The notes under the pieces: generated by a model | The model's input: the letters and a program-made list of their open reading frames with translations, nothing else | What the model was told of the DNA's origin: nothing | The model's database searches: none | Translations under genes and position numbers: made by a program | DNA from: JBDTSW01 sp963758845 | GTDB lineage: Bacteria; Actinomycetota; Thermoleophilia; Solirubrobacterales; 70-9 | Assembly (NCBI GenBank): GCA_963758845.1 | Contig: CAVWWX010000002.1 | Span: 2,108,001 to 2,172,000, forward strand | DNA length: 64,000 bases | Reading direction: 5' to 3' | Part shown: positions 9,421 to 17,607 of the stretch, one piece after another | Numbering within the stretch: position 1 is the stretch's first letter | Layout: each line of letters starts with the position of its first letter

Positions 9421-11470
9421 TTAGTCGCGGCCGTCGGCCTCGAAGTCCAGGCCCGGGTGCGGGCGCTTCCGCGGGTCGAACGCGGGCCGCTCGCCGGGTG
9501 CGCGGGCGGGCGCGGTCAGCAGCACCCGGCACGGCGCCTTTCGCAGCACGTAGGCCGTCACCGGGCCGACCTCGGCCGGGCGCGAGCCGCCCACCCCGCC
9601 CAGCACGGCGCCGCCCCTGATCCGCGTCGGCGGCTCGGCGCCCATCACGATCACCTCGATGTCGCGCTCGCGTGCCGCCTGCACGATCCCCGCGCCCAGC
9701 TTGCGGGCCCGGACCACCGAGGTCGCCACCTCGACGGTCTCGTACTCCTCGCCCACCTGCTGCGCCCGCGCGAGGGCGTGATTCGCAACCTGCATCCGCT
9801 CGGTGGACGGCGGCGCCTCCAGCGGCACCGTCAGCGGCACGTCGAGGATGTAGACGACCTCGAGGTGCGGCGGCGTCCCGCCCGGCGTGTCGTCGGCGGC
9901 GGCGAGGCGACCGGCGGTGCCCACGATGTCGTCGTCCAGCGGCGTGCCGAATACGGGGACCAGGATCCCGCCGTACTGGACACCCCGTGCACGTCCTTGA
10001 CCAGCGCCTCGGCGGGCACGCTCACCCGCTCCGTCAGCGACGTCCGCTCGACCCCCACGCGGTAGACCACGTAGGCCACCAGCCCGAACAGCATCCAGGC
10101 GCCCCGATGTACCGCGCCTCGTCGTGGAAGAGCCAGCACGCTGAGCCACGCCAGCACGGTCAGCCCGGCGGCGGCGAGCACCGGCAGCGGGATCTCGGCC
10201 CCGCGGAAGCGGACGTTCAGCGGCACGCTGAACGGGCGCTCGCGATCGGGGTCGGTCATCCGCAGCCGCACCAGCGAGACGTGCGCGATCGTGAACGCGA
10301 TCGTCGCGCCGAACGCGTAGAGGCCGCCCAGGAACAGCACGTCGCCGGGGATCACCAGCCCGAAGGAGATCACCGCCGCGACCAGGATCGCCACGTGCGG
10401 CGTCGTCCAGCGGCGCCTCAGCTTGCCCAGCCAGCTCGGGATCTGGCGGTTGGTGGCCAGCGAGTACATGTGCCGGGAGAGGCCCAGCATCGACGTGCTC
10501 GCCGCCCAGGCCAGCACGAGCGGCGCCACCGACGACGACCGCGACCCGCATCGCGTCGGCCACCCAACCTGGCTCGTAACTCTTGACCACCCCCAGGATC
10601 GGCTGCTCCAGGTAAGCTGGTCCCGAGCGGCGGTCTGCGGCCCGTCCGGCGTCGCGACCACGGGCACGGCCATCAGCGAGATCGCCGCGACGCCCGTGTA
10701 GAGGATCGGAACGACGCCACGCCCGCGACCACAAGCCGCCTCAGGTCGATCGCCTCGAACTCCAGGTCCGGGGCAAGGTCGGACGCCGCCTCGATCCCCG
10801 CGTACGCGACGGTCGCGATCACCCCCGCGTACAGCACGTCCTCCAGCGACGGGGAGGTGAACAGGTCGAGCTCGGCGGTGAGCGCGGAGGCGTCGAACGA
10901 GGTGAGCGCCCCGACGACCACCACGGCGACCAGCAGCAGCACGCCGCCGATCGCGATCAGCCGTCAGCAGAAGCTGGCGCCCCGCGCCCGAGAAGCCGAC
11001 GATGTTGATCGCCGCCGACCGCGGCGATCACGACCCCGGCCGTGATCAGCTCCGGGGCGCCCGCGCCGAACGACGAGGAGATCGGCGTCAGGTAGTGCGG
11101 GACCGAGATCGCGGCCAGCGCGATGACGATCAGGTAGTCGATCAGGATCGCCCAGCCCGCCACGAAGGCGACGAGCTCGTTGAAGGCGTGGCGCGCGAGC
11201 GTCGAGGAGCCGCCGCGCTCGGGGAACATCGCCGCCCCCTCCACGTAGGTCATCGCGTTCAACATGAACACGATCCCCACGCCCAGGAAGATCAGCGGCG
11301 TCAGCGCCAGGCCCCGTTCGGCGACCAGCCCGACCGAGAAGTAGATCGAGAAGCCGACCGCCGAGTACGAGATCGGCGAACAGCCAAGGGACCCCGAGCC
11401 AGCGCTGCGTCAGCGTCCGCATCGGGAGCCGTCCGGCCGGCGCCTGTCCTCCCCCCTTCCGACTCATCAT
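9421..11470 (-). pseudogene. APC-family permease with C-terminal Usp domain, multiple frameshifts
   Basis: Fragments in all three minus frames assemble into one protein of about 680 residues. It begins near 11470 (MMSRKGG...MRTLTQRWLGVPWLF). Membrane segments include TYVEGAAMFPERGGSS and the helix pair AGWAILIDYLIVIALAAISVPHYL (split), then VAYAGIEAASDLA and LRMTDPDRERPFSVPL. After about 450 residues comes a Usp-like domain (VFGTPLDDDIV, EYETVEVATSVVRARKLG, CRVLLTAP). At least six single-base shifts occur. The conserved fragments are intact between them, so sequence error is more likely than decay. Adjacent RCK genes suggest an ion transporter (possibly potassium) rather than an amino-acid permease. 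Confidence 0.7.
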
Positions 11471-11663
11471 CGAGCCCCCGGCGCGTCGCGAGATACAGGC
11501 GGCCGGCGCCGAGGCCGGTGAACACGAGGCCCAGCAGGAATCCGAGCGAGAGGACGCCACCGCCGTTGGCGAGCGTGACGATCAGGATCGTCACTCCGAA
11601 GCCGAGGATGATGACGGCGAAGAGGCGCGAGACAGCGCGATACACCTGATCAGGAGCCGCCAC
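11301..11663 (-). CDS. Small two-helix membrane protein, C terminus uncertain
   Basis: The first 60 residues (MAAPDQVYRAVSRLFAVIIL onward) form two membrane helices separated by a short loop, ending YLATRR. Beyond that, the open frame becomes Arg/Ser-rich and overlaps the start of the downstream permease. One missing base in the run of Gs near 11478 would place TGATGA right at the permease start. The genuine protein is then probably about 65 residues and translationally coupled to the permease. It may be an accessory subunit of that transporter (inference). Confidence 0.5.
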   Translation of the reverse strand: MAAPDQVYRAVSRLFAVIILGFGVTILIVTLANGGGVLSLGFLLGLVFTGLGAGRLYLATRRGLDDESEGGRTGAGRTAPDADADAALARGPLAVRRSRTRRSASRSTSRSGWSPNGAWR

Positions 11664-11694
11664 GCCCGCTGATTCTAGGTTCGCCGTCCCCCAT

Positions 11695-13618
11695 CTAGGC
11701 GGGGTCGCCCTGCGCCTGGGCGGGCTCGCGCGCCTCCTCGGGGGTGCGCCGCGATCACGACGCGGGCGGGCCGGTTGGCGAGCACGGTCCTGATCGTCGC
11801 GCCATAGAGCGGGGTCCCGTCGCGATATCGAAGCTGCATCACGATCGCCGCCGCGTTGAGCTGCTCCGCCCGCTCGACGATCGCGCTCCCCGACTGGCCT
11901 GGGCGCACCCGCTCGACCTCGCCCGTGATCCGCAGGCCGCAGATCAGCTTGGCCCGCTCGATCTTGTTGCGAGCCTCCCCCTCCTGCTCGCGCAGCTCGG
12001 CGTCGATCGGCAGGTTGGTCGGGACCTCAAGCAGCGAGATCACATGGATGCCGCCGCGCCGCTTCGCGGCAAGCGACGCCACCGTCGCCACGGTCTCGTC
12101 CGGAGAACGGGCCCTCGTCGAAGGCCAGCAGGATGCTGCGCGTACTCGATCTCCTCGACGCCCAGGGGCTCAAGCGACTCGACCTTGACCGTCTCCTTCA
12201 GCGGCAGGCCCTGCCGGCGGCGGTAGAGGTAGTAGAGAGCCATCCCGGCGAGCATCCAGCCCCCGCCCGTGGCCAGGATTACCGGGTCCAGCGCCATTGC
12301 GACGACGAAGGCCGCCCCAGTGCCGATCCCGCCCAGGATCGCCATCACCGGGATCTCCACGCCACTCATGCGAACGTTTCCGGGTGAGTGCCAGAGCTGC
12401 GGCGCCGTCGAGCGCCCGTGGCCGCTCTGCAAGTGGATAGCGCTTGCGCATGCGGATCACCGAGACGTGCGCGATCGTGAACGACAGGGTCGCCCCGAAG
12501 GCGTAGATCGAGCCCAGGAAAGTGGTCTCCCCCGGGAGCATCACGACCACCGCGACACCCGAGAAGATCATGATCGCCATGTACGGCGTCTTGAACCGAG
12601 GGTGGACCTGGCGCAGCACCTCCGGCACCTGCCGGTGCTGCCCCATCGAGAAGGTCAGACGAGAGAGGCCGATGAGGGCAGCGTTCGTCGCGATCAGCAG
12701 GATGACCGCGGCGAGGACTCCCACATAGACCTCGAGGGCCTCGGTCACGCCGGCTCCGAGGCCGATGTTCTCGACGATGCCGAGGACCGGATCGTCGGCA
12801 TAGGTCGTCGCGAGCTCGGTGGTGAACTCGCCGCCCGCCTCCGTGACGGGCATGGCCGACAGCGCGATCGCCGGGAGCAACGCGTAGAGCCCGACCACGG
12901 CGAGCACTGTGAGGCCTGTGCCGCGGGCGACTGTCCGCGACGCGTCCTTGGCCTCCTCGGCCATGTTCGAGATCGTCTCGATGCCCGTGTAGGCGACCAT
13001 CCCGACGGCGATGCTGAGGGCGAAGTCACTCCAGCTCGGGGCGACCCCGAGGTCGATCTGAGTCACGAGCAAGTCGGGATTGAAGACCAGCGCCAGCCCG
13101 ATGACAACGAGCACGATCTGCGTCAGCAGGTCGGCGATGGCGAGGACGAGGTTGAGGCGGGCCGACTCCTCCGTGCCCTTCACGTTGAGCGCCGCCAACA
13201 GGGCCACCAGACCGACCCCGAAGATGACGTCGCCCGGCCCGTACCCGAGCGGCTCCCAGAAGACGGCCAGGTAGTGGGGCACGAAGAACGCCGAGATCGC
13301 GACCGTGACGATGTACGTGAGCATCTGTGCCCACGCCGCGAAGAAGCTCGCCAGCTCGTTGAAGGCATGGCGGGCGAAGCTCGACGACCCGCCCGCCTCG
13401 GGGTACAGCACAGTCCCCTCGACGTAGGTGGCCGCCGTGAACGCGAAGATCATCCCGGCGATCACGAACGTGACAGGTGTCAGGCCCAGCGCGTAGAGCG
13501 CGACCAGGCCCAGCGCGTAGTAGATCGACGAGCCGACGTTGCCGTAGGCGGCGGCGAAGAGCGCCCCCGTGCCGTGCACGCGGCGTAGCGCCTGCTCGCG
13601 TGGATGCCGCTCAGCCAA
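11695..13618 (-). pseudogene. APC-family permease with C-terminal Usp domain, second copy, about three frameshifts
   Basis: This is a paralogue of the preceding permease, about 640 residues when mended. The membrane part is intact from about 13600 to 12450: GTGALFAAAYGNVGSSIYYAL, TYVEGTVLYPEAGGSS, VAYTGIETISNMAEEA, VSVIRMRKRYPLAERP. A frameshift near 12420 leads into GVEIPVMAILGGIG and two further helices. Another near 12135 leads into the Usp-like domain (ETVATVASLAAKRRGGIHVI, LNAAAIVMQLRYRDG, RPARVVIAAHP). An extra C near 11747 hides the stop at 11695. The start is uncertain: a TTG at 13618 or a GTG at 13578. The SSSFARHAFNEL motif is shared with the first copy. Confidence 0.75.
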
Positions 13619-13669
13619 AGTCGGCGTGACTATAGGGCGGGCCGCAGGCGCCGCCGGTAGCCTCGTCTC

Positions 13670-14044
13670 ATGAGCGAGTTGATCCACACCTGCTACCGCG
13701 TCCTCGACCCCGAGGGGTCGGTCGCCTTCTACGAGAAGCTCGGCTTCGAGGAGCTGCGGCGCTCGCCGATCCGCGACGAGGCGACCAACATCTTCATGGG
13801 CCTCCCCGGCGACGGCGAGCGGCTGGAGCTGACGCACAACCACGACACCACCGAGCCGTATGAGATCGGCACGGGCTACGGGCACATCGCGATCACGGTC
13901 GACGATCTGGACGGCACGCTCGAGCGCCTGGCCGAGCTGGGCATCGAGCCCGAGAAGCCGCCATACACCGTGCACGACGGCGGCTCGCGGCTGTGCTTCG
14001 TCCGCGACCCCGATGGATACAGAATTGAACTTCTTGAGAAATAG
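13670..14044 (+). CDS. VOC-family lactoylglutathione lyase-like protein
   Basis: This 124-residue protein has the glyoxalase I fold. All four metal ligands expected of GloA are present: His in ELIHTCYRV, Glu in RLELTHN, His in GYGHIAITV and Glu in YRIELLEK. By family knowledge it would isomerise a thiol adduct of methylglyoxal; the thiol used by this organism is unknown. The last 14 codons are AT-rich for this genome and recur almost unchanged downstream of the next gene (14643-14684), so the 3' end may have been rebuilt by recombination. Confidence 0.85.
   Translation: MSELIHTCYRVLDPEGSVAFYEKLGFEELRRSPIRDEATNIFMGLPGDGERLELTHNHDTTEPYEIGTGYGHIAITVDDLDGTLERLAELGIEPEKPPYTVHDGGSRLCFVRDPDGYRIELLEK
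14003..14044 (+). repeat. Direct repeat copy 1: VOC gene 3' end
   Basis: These are the last 14 codons of the VOC gene (RDPDGYRIELLEK and stop). They match 14643-14684 at 31 of 42 bases and 11 of 13 amino acids. The pair flanks the first RTX-type gene. Confidence 0.8.
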
Positions 14045-14092
14045 GAGGACCAGATGGCAGTTCGGAACATTCGCGCCGGCGGAGGTCGACCG

Positions 14093-14635
14093 ATGAGGCG
14101 CGGGATTGTGGCTACGGCGGGGGCCTTCGGCGTCGCCGCCCTGGTGTGGGCGGCAGTAGCGATCGCGGCGGATATCGACTGCAGAGGCGGCGGGAAGCAA
14201 TGCAACGGAACCCCGTTCGACGACTCCATCACGGGGTCGCAGAAGACCGACGGCATCAACGCCAAGGCCGGTAACGACGAAACGTACGCCGAAAAGGGGA
14301 ACGACGCCGTCGAGGCCGGTGCTGGCAACGACTACGTCGAAGGCGGGAAGGGAGACGACAAGATCTCCGGAGGCGACGACGGTGACGAGTTCCTCATCGG
14401 AGGTCTCTGGGGCGGGCCCGGCGACGACACCATCGGAGGGGGCGAGGGACCGGATGAGCTCACCGGCGAGGCGGGCAGAGACGTCCTTCTCGGCGGCCCT
14501 GGCGACGACCAACTCGACGGCTCCGCCGACAACAACACCAAGGACAGGTTGAGCTGCGGGCCGGGCAGCGACACAGCGATCGTCGACATCAAGGACAGGG
14601 TCCCCTCGGACTGCGAGGACGTGATCGTCGAGTAG
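14093..14635 (+). CDS. Secreted RTX-repeat (hemolysin-type calcium-binding) protein
   Basis: This 180-residue protein has an N-terminal signal (MRRGIVATAGAFGVAALVWA) followed by nonapeptide-type RTX repeats such as GGKGDDKISGG, GGPGDDTIGGG and GGPGDDQLDGS. Such repeats bind calcium in a parallel beta-roll outside the cell. Three Cys in the mature part could form a disulfide. Two starts have good Shine-Dalgarno sites: ATG 14054 behind GGAGG at the VOC stop, and ATG 14093 behind GGAGG at 14081. I chose the second because it begins directly with the signal peptide. No enzymatic domain is present; a structural or adhesive role is a guess. Confidence 0.75.
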   Translation: MRRGIVATAGAFGVAALVWAAVAIAADIDCRGGGKQCNGTPFDDSITGSQKTDGINAKAGNDETYAEKGNDAVEAGAGNDYVEGGKGDDKISGGDDGDEFLIGGLWGGPGDDTIGGGEGPDELTGEAGRDVLLGGPGDDQLDGSADNNTKDRLSCGPGSDTAIVDIKDRVPSDCEDVIVE

Positions 14636-14642
14636 CAGGATG

Positions 14643-14684
14643 CGAAACCCTGACGGGTACAGAATCGAGCTACTGGAGAGGTAG
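14643..14684 (+). repeat. Direct repeat copy 2: orphan VOC-gene tail
   Basis: This 42-base stretch encodes RNPDGYRIELLER and a stop. It is homologous in frame to the end of the VOC gene at 14003-14044, yet here it has no gene body before it. It is either the leftover 3' end of a VOC gene interrupted by the RTX gene or a remnant of a deleted second VOC copy. Confidence 0.75.
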
Positions 14685-14741
14685 TCGACGGGGGCTGACG
14701 GAGGTCGCGATCAGCGCGACGGCTGGATTACGATCGCCGGC

Positions 14742-15086
14742 GTGACTGACGTTTTCGCCGTCGTGCTCGTATCCGACTACGCGGAGGCGCGACCCTGGTA
14801 CGAGCGGCTCTTCGGCGCGCCGCCCAGCTTCGTCGCGCACGAGACCGAGTGCGTCTGGGAGCTCAGCGAGCACGGCTTCGTCGCCATCAATGAGGATCGG
14901 GCTCGGGCCGGCCGCTCGGCGGTGACGATCTTCGTCGATGACCTCGACGCCCGAATCGACGACATCGACAGACGCGGGATCAAGCCCGCCCAGCGCGAGA
15001 CCTACTCGAACGGGGTTCGCAAGGCGACCTACCGTGACGCCGACGGGAACGAGATCGGCTTCGGCGGCGCACCGGCGGACGCCTAG
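14742..15086 (+). CDS. VOC-family protein (glyoxalase/bleomycin-resistance fold)
   Basis: This 114-residue single-domain VOC protein starts at GTG 14742 (MTDVFAVVLVSDYAEA). The fold is recognisable from PWYERLFG, the mid-protein VTIFVDDLDARIDDI and the end ATYRDADGNEIGF. The first metal-ligand position is not His, so it is unlikely to be a classical glyoxalase I. It could be a binding protein or an oxygenase-like member. It is not obviously the source of the orphan tail just upstream, because its own C terminus differs (GNEIGFGG). Confidence 0.75.
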   Translation: MTDVFAVVLVSDYAEARPWYERLFGAPPSFVAHETECVWELSEHGFVAINEDRARAGRSAVTIFVDDLDARIDDIDRRGIKPAQRETYSNGVRKATYRDADGNEIGFGGAPADA

Positions 15087-15260
15087 GACCGCCTGAGGCG
15101 GGGGCCACAGGTCTGTCCAGGCTTGCGGAAGCTCTCGCAAGTCTTGGTCGCGGATACAACCTGCGTACCTGGTTATGGGTACACACTTTCGGGGAGGCGT
15201 GTCCCACTCCACCGTTTGGTGTGGGGGGAAACGACCGGCTTCGAAGGAGGCACGGGACAG
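15087..15260 (+). other. 174-base leader with two imperfect palindromes
   Basis: The gap before the second RTX gene is unusually long for this window. It holds GTACC-N8-GGTAC at 15165-15182 and an imperfect hairpin CCCACTCCACC-GTTT-GGTGTGGGG around 15208-15231, then the ribosome-binding site AAGGAGG at 15244-15250. It may be a structured leader or an operator region. It does not match a riboswitch class I can name. Confidence 0.3.
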
Positions 15261-15995
15261 ATGAGGGACTACGCAACCACGGCGCCGCGACGCGCGGCGC
15301 CGATCGGATTCGGCCTGTTGGCACTGGTGCTCTGCGCGACGCTTGCGCTCGCCCCGGCGGCTGACGCGAAGAAGATCAAGGGGACCGGCGGCAACGACCA
15401 GATCGCCGGCACCAAGAAGAAGGACACGATCAAGGCCAAGGGCGGCGACGACAGGGTCAACGGCCGCAAGGGCAACGACAAGATCAAGGGCGCCAAGGGC
15501 GCCGACACCCTCAAGGGTGGGAAGGGCAAGGACTCCATCGCCGGCGGCGCCGACAACGACCAGCTCCTGGCAGTGGACGGCAGCAAGGACCGCAAGATCA
15601 ACGGCGGCTCGGGAGATGACACCTGCGTCATCGACCAGGTCGACCTCGGCGTCGTCAGCGCCTGCGAGACGCTGCAGGCCAAGGGCGACGCTCCCGCGGG
15701 GAGCCTGGAACTGACGAGCGCCTCGGGCGTCGTCTGTGCCAGCGAGCTCCCGACGTGCACCTTCGAGTTCGAAGGTACCGGCGCCGAGGCGCTGGTGGGC
15801 ACTGCGATCGGCGGCGGCGGCGTCACCCTGGGTGGCGGACCGACGGTCAGCATCCAGGACGACGACTGGACCGCTGTCGGTGTCTACGGCTGCACGGACG
15901 ACGGGTTCATCACGGTCGAGATCGGCGCGGAGTCGATCGACGTCCCGATCACCTGTCAGACCGAGCCGGCTGAGGCTCCGGTCCCGACCCCGTAA
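15261..15995 (+). CDS. Secreted lysine-rich RTX-repeat protein
   Basis: This 244-residue protein starts at ATG 15261, eleven bases after a strong AAGGAGG site. A signal peptide (MRDYATTAPRRAAPIGFGLL onward, cleaved near AAADAKK) precedes about eight RTX-like nonapeptides in which many positions are Lys: GTKKKDTIKAKGGDD, GRKGNDKIKGAKGAD, GGKGKDSIAGG. The C-terminal 90 residues form a separate domain with four Cys (VVCASELPTC, YGCTDDG, ITCQTE), probably disulfide-bonded. The Lys substitutions should weaken calcium binding, suggesting a cationic surface or wall-binding role (inference). Confidence 0.75.
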   Translation: MRDYATTAPRRAAPIGFGLLALVLCATLALAPAADAKKIKGTGGNDQIAGTKKKDTIKAKGGDDRVNGRKGNDKIKGAKGADTLKGGKGKDSIAGGADNDQLLAVDGSKDRKINGGSGDDTCVIDQVDLGVVSACETLQAKGDAPAGSLELTSASGVVCASELPTCTFEFEGTGAEALVGTAIGGGGVTLGGGPTVSIQDDDWTAVGVYGCTDDGFITVEIGAESIDVPITCQTEPAEAPVPTP

Positions 15996-16008
15996 CCGGG
16001 ACATCGGC

Positions 16009-16038
16009 TGACCGGGCGCCCCACGTGGCGCCCGGTCA
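16009..16038. terminator. Perfect 12-bp hairpin between convergent genes
   Basis: TGACCGGGCGCC and its exact reverse complement are separated by CCACGT. It sits 13 bases after the RTX stop and 25 bases from the stop of the convergent cupin gene, so it could end both transcripts. There is no clear T-run on either side. Confidence 0.5.
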
Positions 16039-16063
16039 CCCCGACGGCCCGAGCGATCACCGG

Positions 16064-16504
16064 CTAAAGCCAGGTGATCGCGTATTTCTCGGACACGCGG
16101 GCGTAGGCGTCGGGGCCAATGGTCCCGGCCGCCTCCGCCTCGCCCAGCTCGCGAAAGAAGCCTTCGAACCCGGCGGGCGAGCACATCGTGAGCGTCCGCC
16201 CCGCCCGGGGAACGACCCGTCGCTGCGCGTGCGGGACGCCGCGCGGGGCGAAGACCAGGTCGCCCGGCCCAGCCTCGTGCTCGGTCGCGCCGACCGTGAA
16301 CACGTGCTCCCCCTCGAGCACGAGGAAGAGCTCGTCCTCGCGCTCGTGGACGTGGAGCGGGGTGTCGAGTGGATCGAGCTCTTCGACGATCGAGAACGAG
16401 CCACCGGTCGTCTCGGCCGATGCCTTGATCAGGAACTCGGCCCCGCTGAACGAGACGCGCTCGCCCTCGTCGCCGCCGAGTCGAAACGGAGGTGCCGAGT
16501 CCAT
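16064..16504 (-). CDS. Cupin-domain protein (quercetin dioxygenase-like)
   Basis: This 146-residue small beta-barrel protein carries the cupin motif 1 metal ligands in LHVHEREDELFLVLEGE and the motif 2 His in GVPHAQRR. The length fits a single-domain cupin_2 protein. It probably binds one metal ion, and the reaction is not predictable. It lies nine bases downstream of the 2-hydroxyacid oxidase on the same strand, so the two are probably co-transcribed. Confidence 0.8.
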   Translation of the reverse strand: MDSAPPFRLGGDEGERVSFSGAEFLIKASAETTGGSFSIVEELDPLDTPLHVHEREDELFLVLEGEHVFTVGATEHEAGPGDLVFAPRGVPHAQRRVVPRAGRTLTMCSPAGFEGFFRELGEAEAAGTIGPDAYARVSEKYAITWL

Positions 16505-16513
16505 CCCGTCAAG

Positions 16514-17584
16514 CTACCGCTGAGGGGCCCGCTGCACATGCGCGGACGTCACCTCGGCCGGCGTCCGGCAGCCGAGCAGGGCGAGGGCGAGGGCGATCTC
16601 GTCACGCAGCAGCTCCAGCACGTGGCGGGCGCCGTCCTCGCCTCGGGCCGCCAGCCCCCACAGGGCCGGGCGACCCACGAGCACCGCGCTGGCGCCCAGG
16701 GCCAGCGCGGTGAGCACGTCTCCCCCGCGCCGCACGCCGCCGTCCATCAGCACGGGCACACGGCCCGCGACCACCTCTGCGATGCCGCCGAGTGCGTCGA
16801 TCGTCGCCGGCACCCCGTCGAGCTGGCGGCCACCATGGTTGGAGACGATCACGCCCGCCGCGCCCGCCTCGATCGCAAGCTCCGCGTCGGCGGGCGACAT
16901 CAGGCCCTTCAGCAGAATCGGCAGCTCGCAGCCGTCCACGAGGGCGGCGAGGCTGTCCCAGTCCAGCGAGGGGTCGACCAAGTCGAACACCTCCTTGGGG
17001 GTCAGCGGGCGGTCCGAGCCCACGGCGGCCTGCACGGCCGGCGCCGAGTGCTCGGTCTTGACGCCCGTTCGTAGGTCGCGCTCGCGACGGCCGGCGCGCG
17101 GGGCGTCGACGGTGAGGGCGATCGCCTTGAATCCCGACTGGACGGCCTCGGCGATGATCGCCTCGGTCACCGCCCGGTCGCTGAAGCAGTAGAGCTGGAG
17201 CCACCGTTCGGTGTCGGGAGCGGCCGCCGCGACCGCCGCCGGCGTCGCGGTCGCGATCGTCGACAGGCACATCCCGGTGCCGGCCGCCCCGGCGGCACGG
17301 GCCATCCCCTCCTCGCCGTCGGGGTGGGCCGCCCGCTGGAACGCGACGGGCGCGACCAGCAGCGGCATCGACAACTTGCTGCCGAGGAGCTCGACGGAGG
17401 CGTCCACGTTCGACACGTCCACCAGCACCCTGGGGATGAGCTCCCACTCGGCGAACGCCTCGACGTTGCGCCGCAAGGTTCGCTCGTCGCCGGCGCCACC
17501 GGCGAAATAGCCGAGAGGCCCCGGCGGCAGCTTCTCCGCGGCCAGGGCCTCGTAGTCGGCGACGTTGATCGGCTGAGCGGCCAC
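16514..17584 (-). CDS. FMN-dependent alpha-hydroxy acid oxidase/dehydrogenase
   Basis: This 356-residue protein of the glycolate oxidase/LldD family oxidises a 2-hydroxy acid such as lactate or glycolate to the 2-oxo acid using FMN. It has the TIM-barrel hallmarks: YFAGGAGDE near the N terminus, LIPRVLVDVS, the catalytic His/Arg block SNHGGRQLD and the FMN phosphate-binding DGGVRRGGDVLTALALGA. No membrane-binding loop insertion is evident, so it is more like the soluble oxidases. The exact substrate is not determined. It is followed closely by a cupin gene. Confidence 0.9.
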   Translation of the reverse strand: MAAQPINVADYEALAAEKLPPGPLGYFAGGAGDERTLRRNVEAFAEWELIPRVLVDVSNVDASVELLGSKLSMPLLVAPVAFQRAAHPDGEEGMARAAGAAGTGMCLSTIATATPAAVAAAAPDTERWLQLYCFSDRAVTEAIIAEAVQSGFKAIALTVDAPRAGRRERDLRTGVKTEHSAPAVQAAVGSDRPLTPKEVFDLVDPSLDWDSLAALVDGCELPILLKGLMSPADAELAIEAGAAGVIVSNHGGRQLDGVPATIDALGGIAEVVAGRVPVLMDGGVRRGGDVLTALALGASAVLVGRPALWGLAARGEDGARHVLELLRDEIALALALLGCRTPAEVTSAHVQRAPQR

Positions 17585-17607
17585 GCCGTCAGCCTATGTC
17601 GGCAGCC

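Noticed and set aside
9421..13618. The two permease copies as a mobile or decaying region
   Set aside because: No inverted repeats, transposase or base-composition change; the frameshifts are single-base and leave conserved segments intact.
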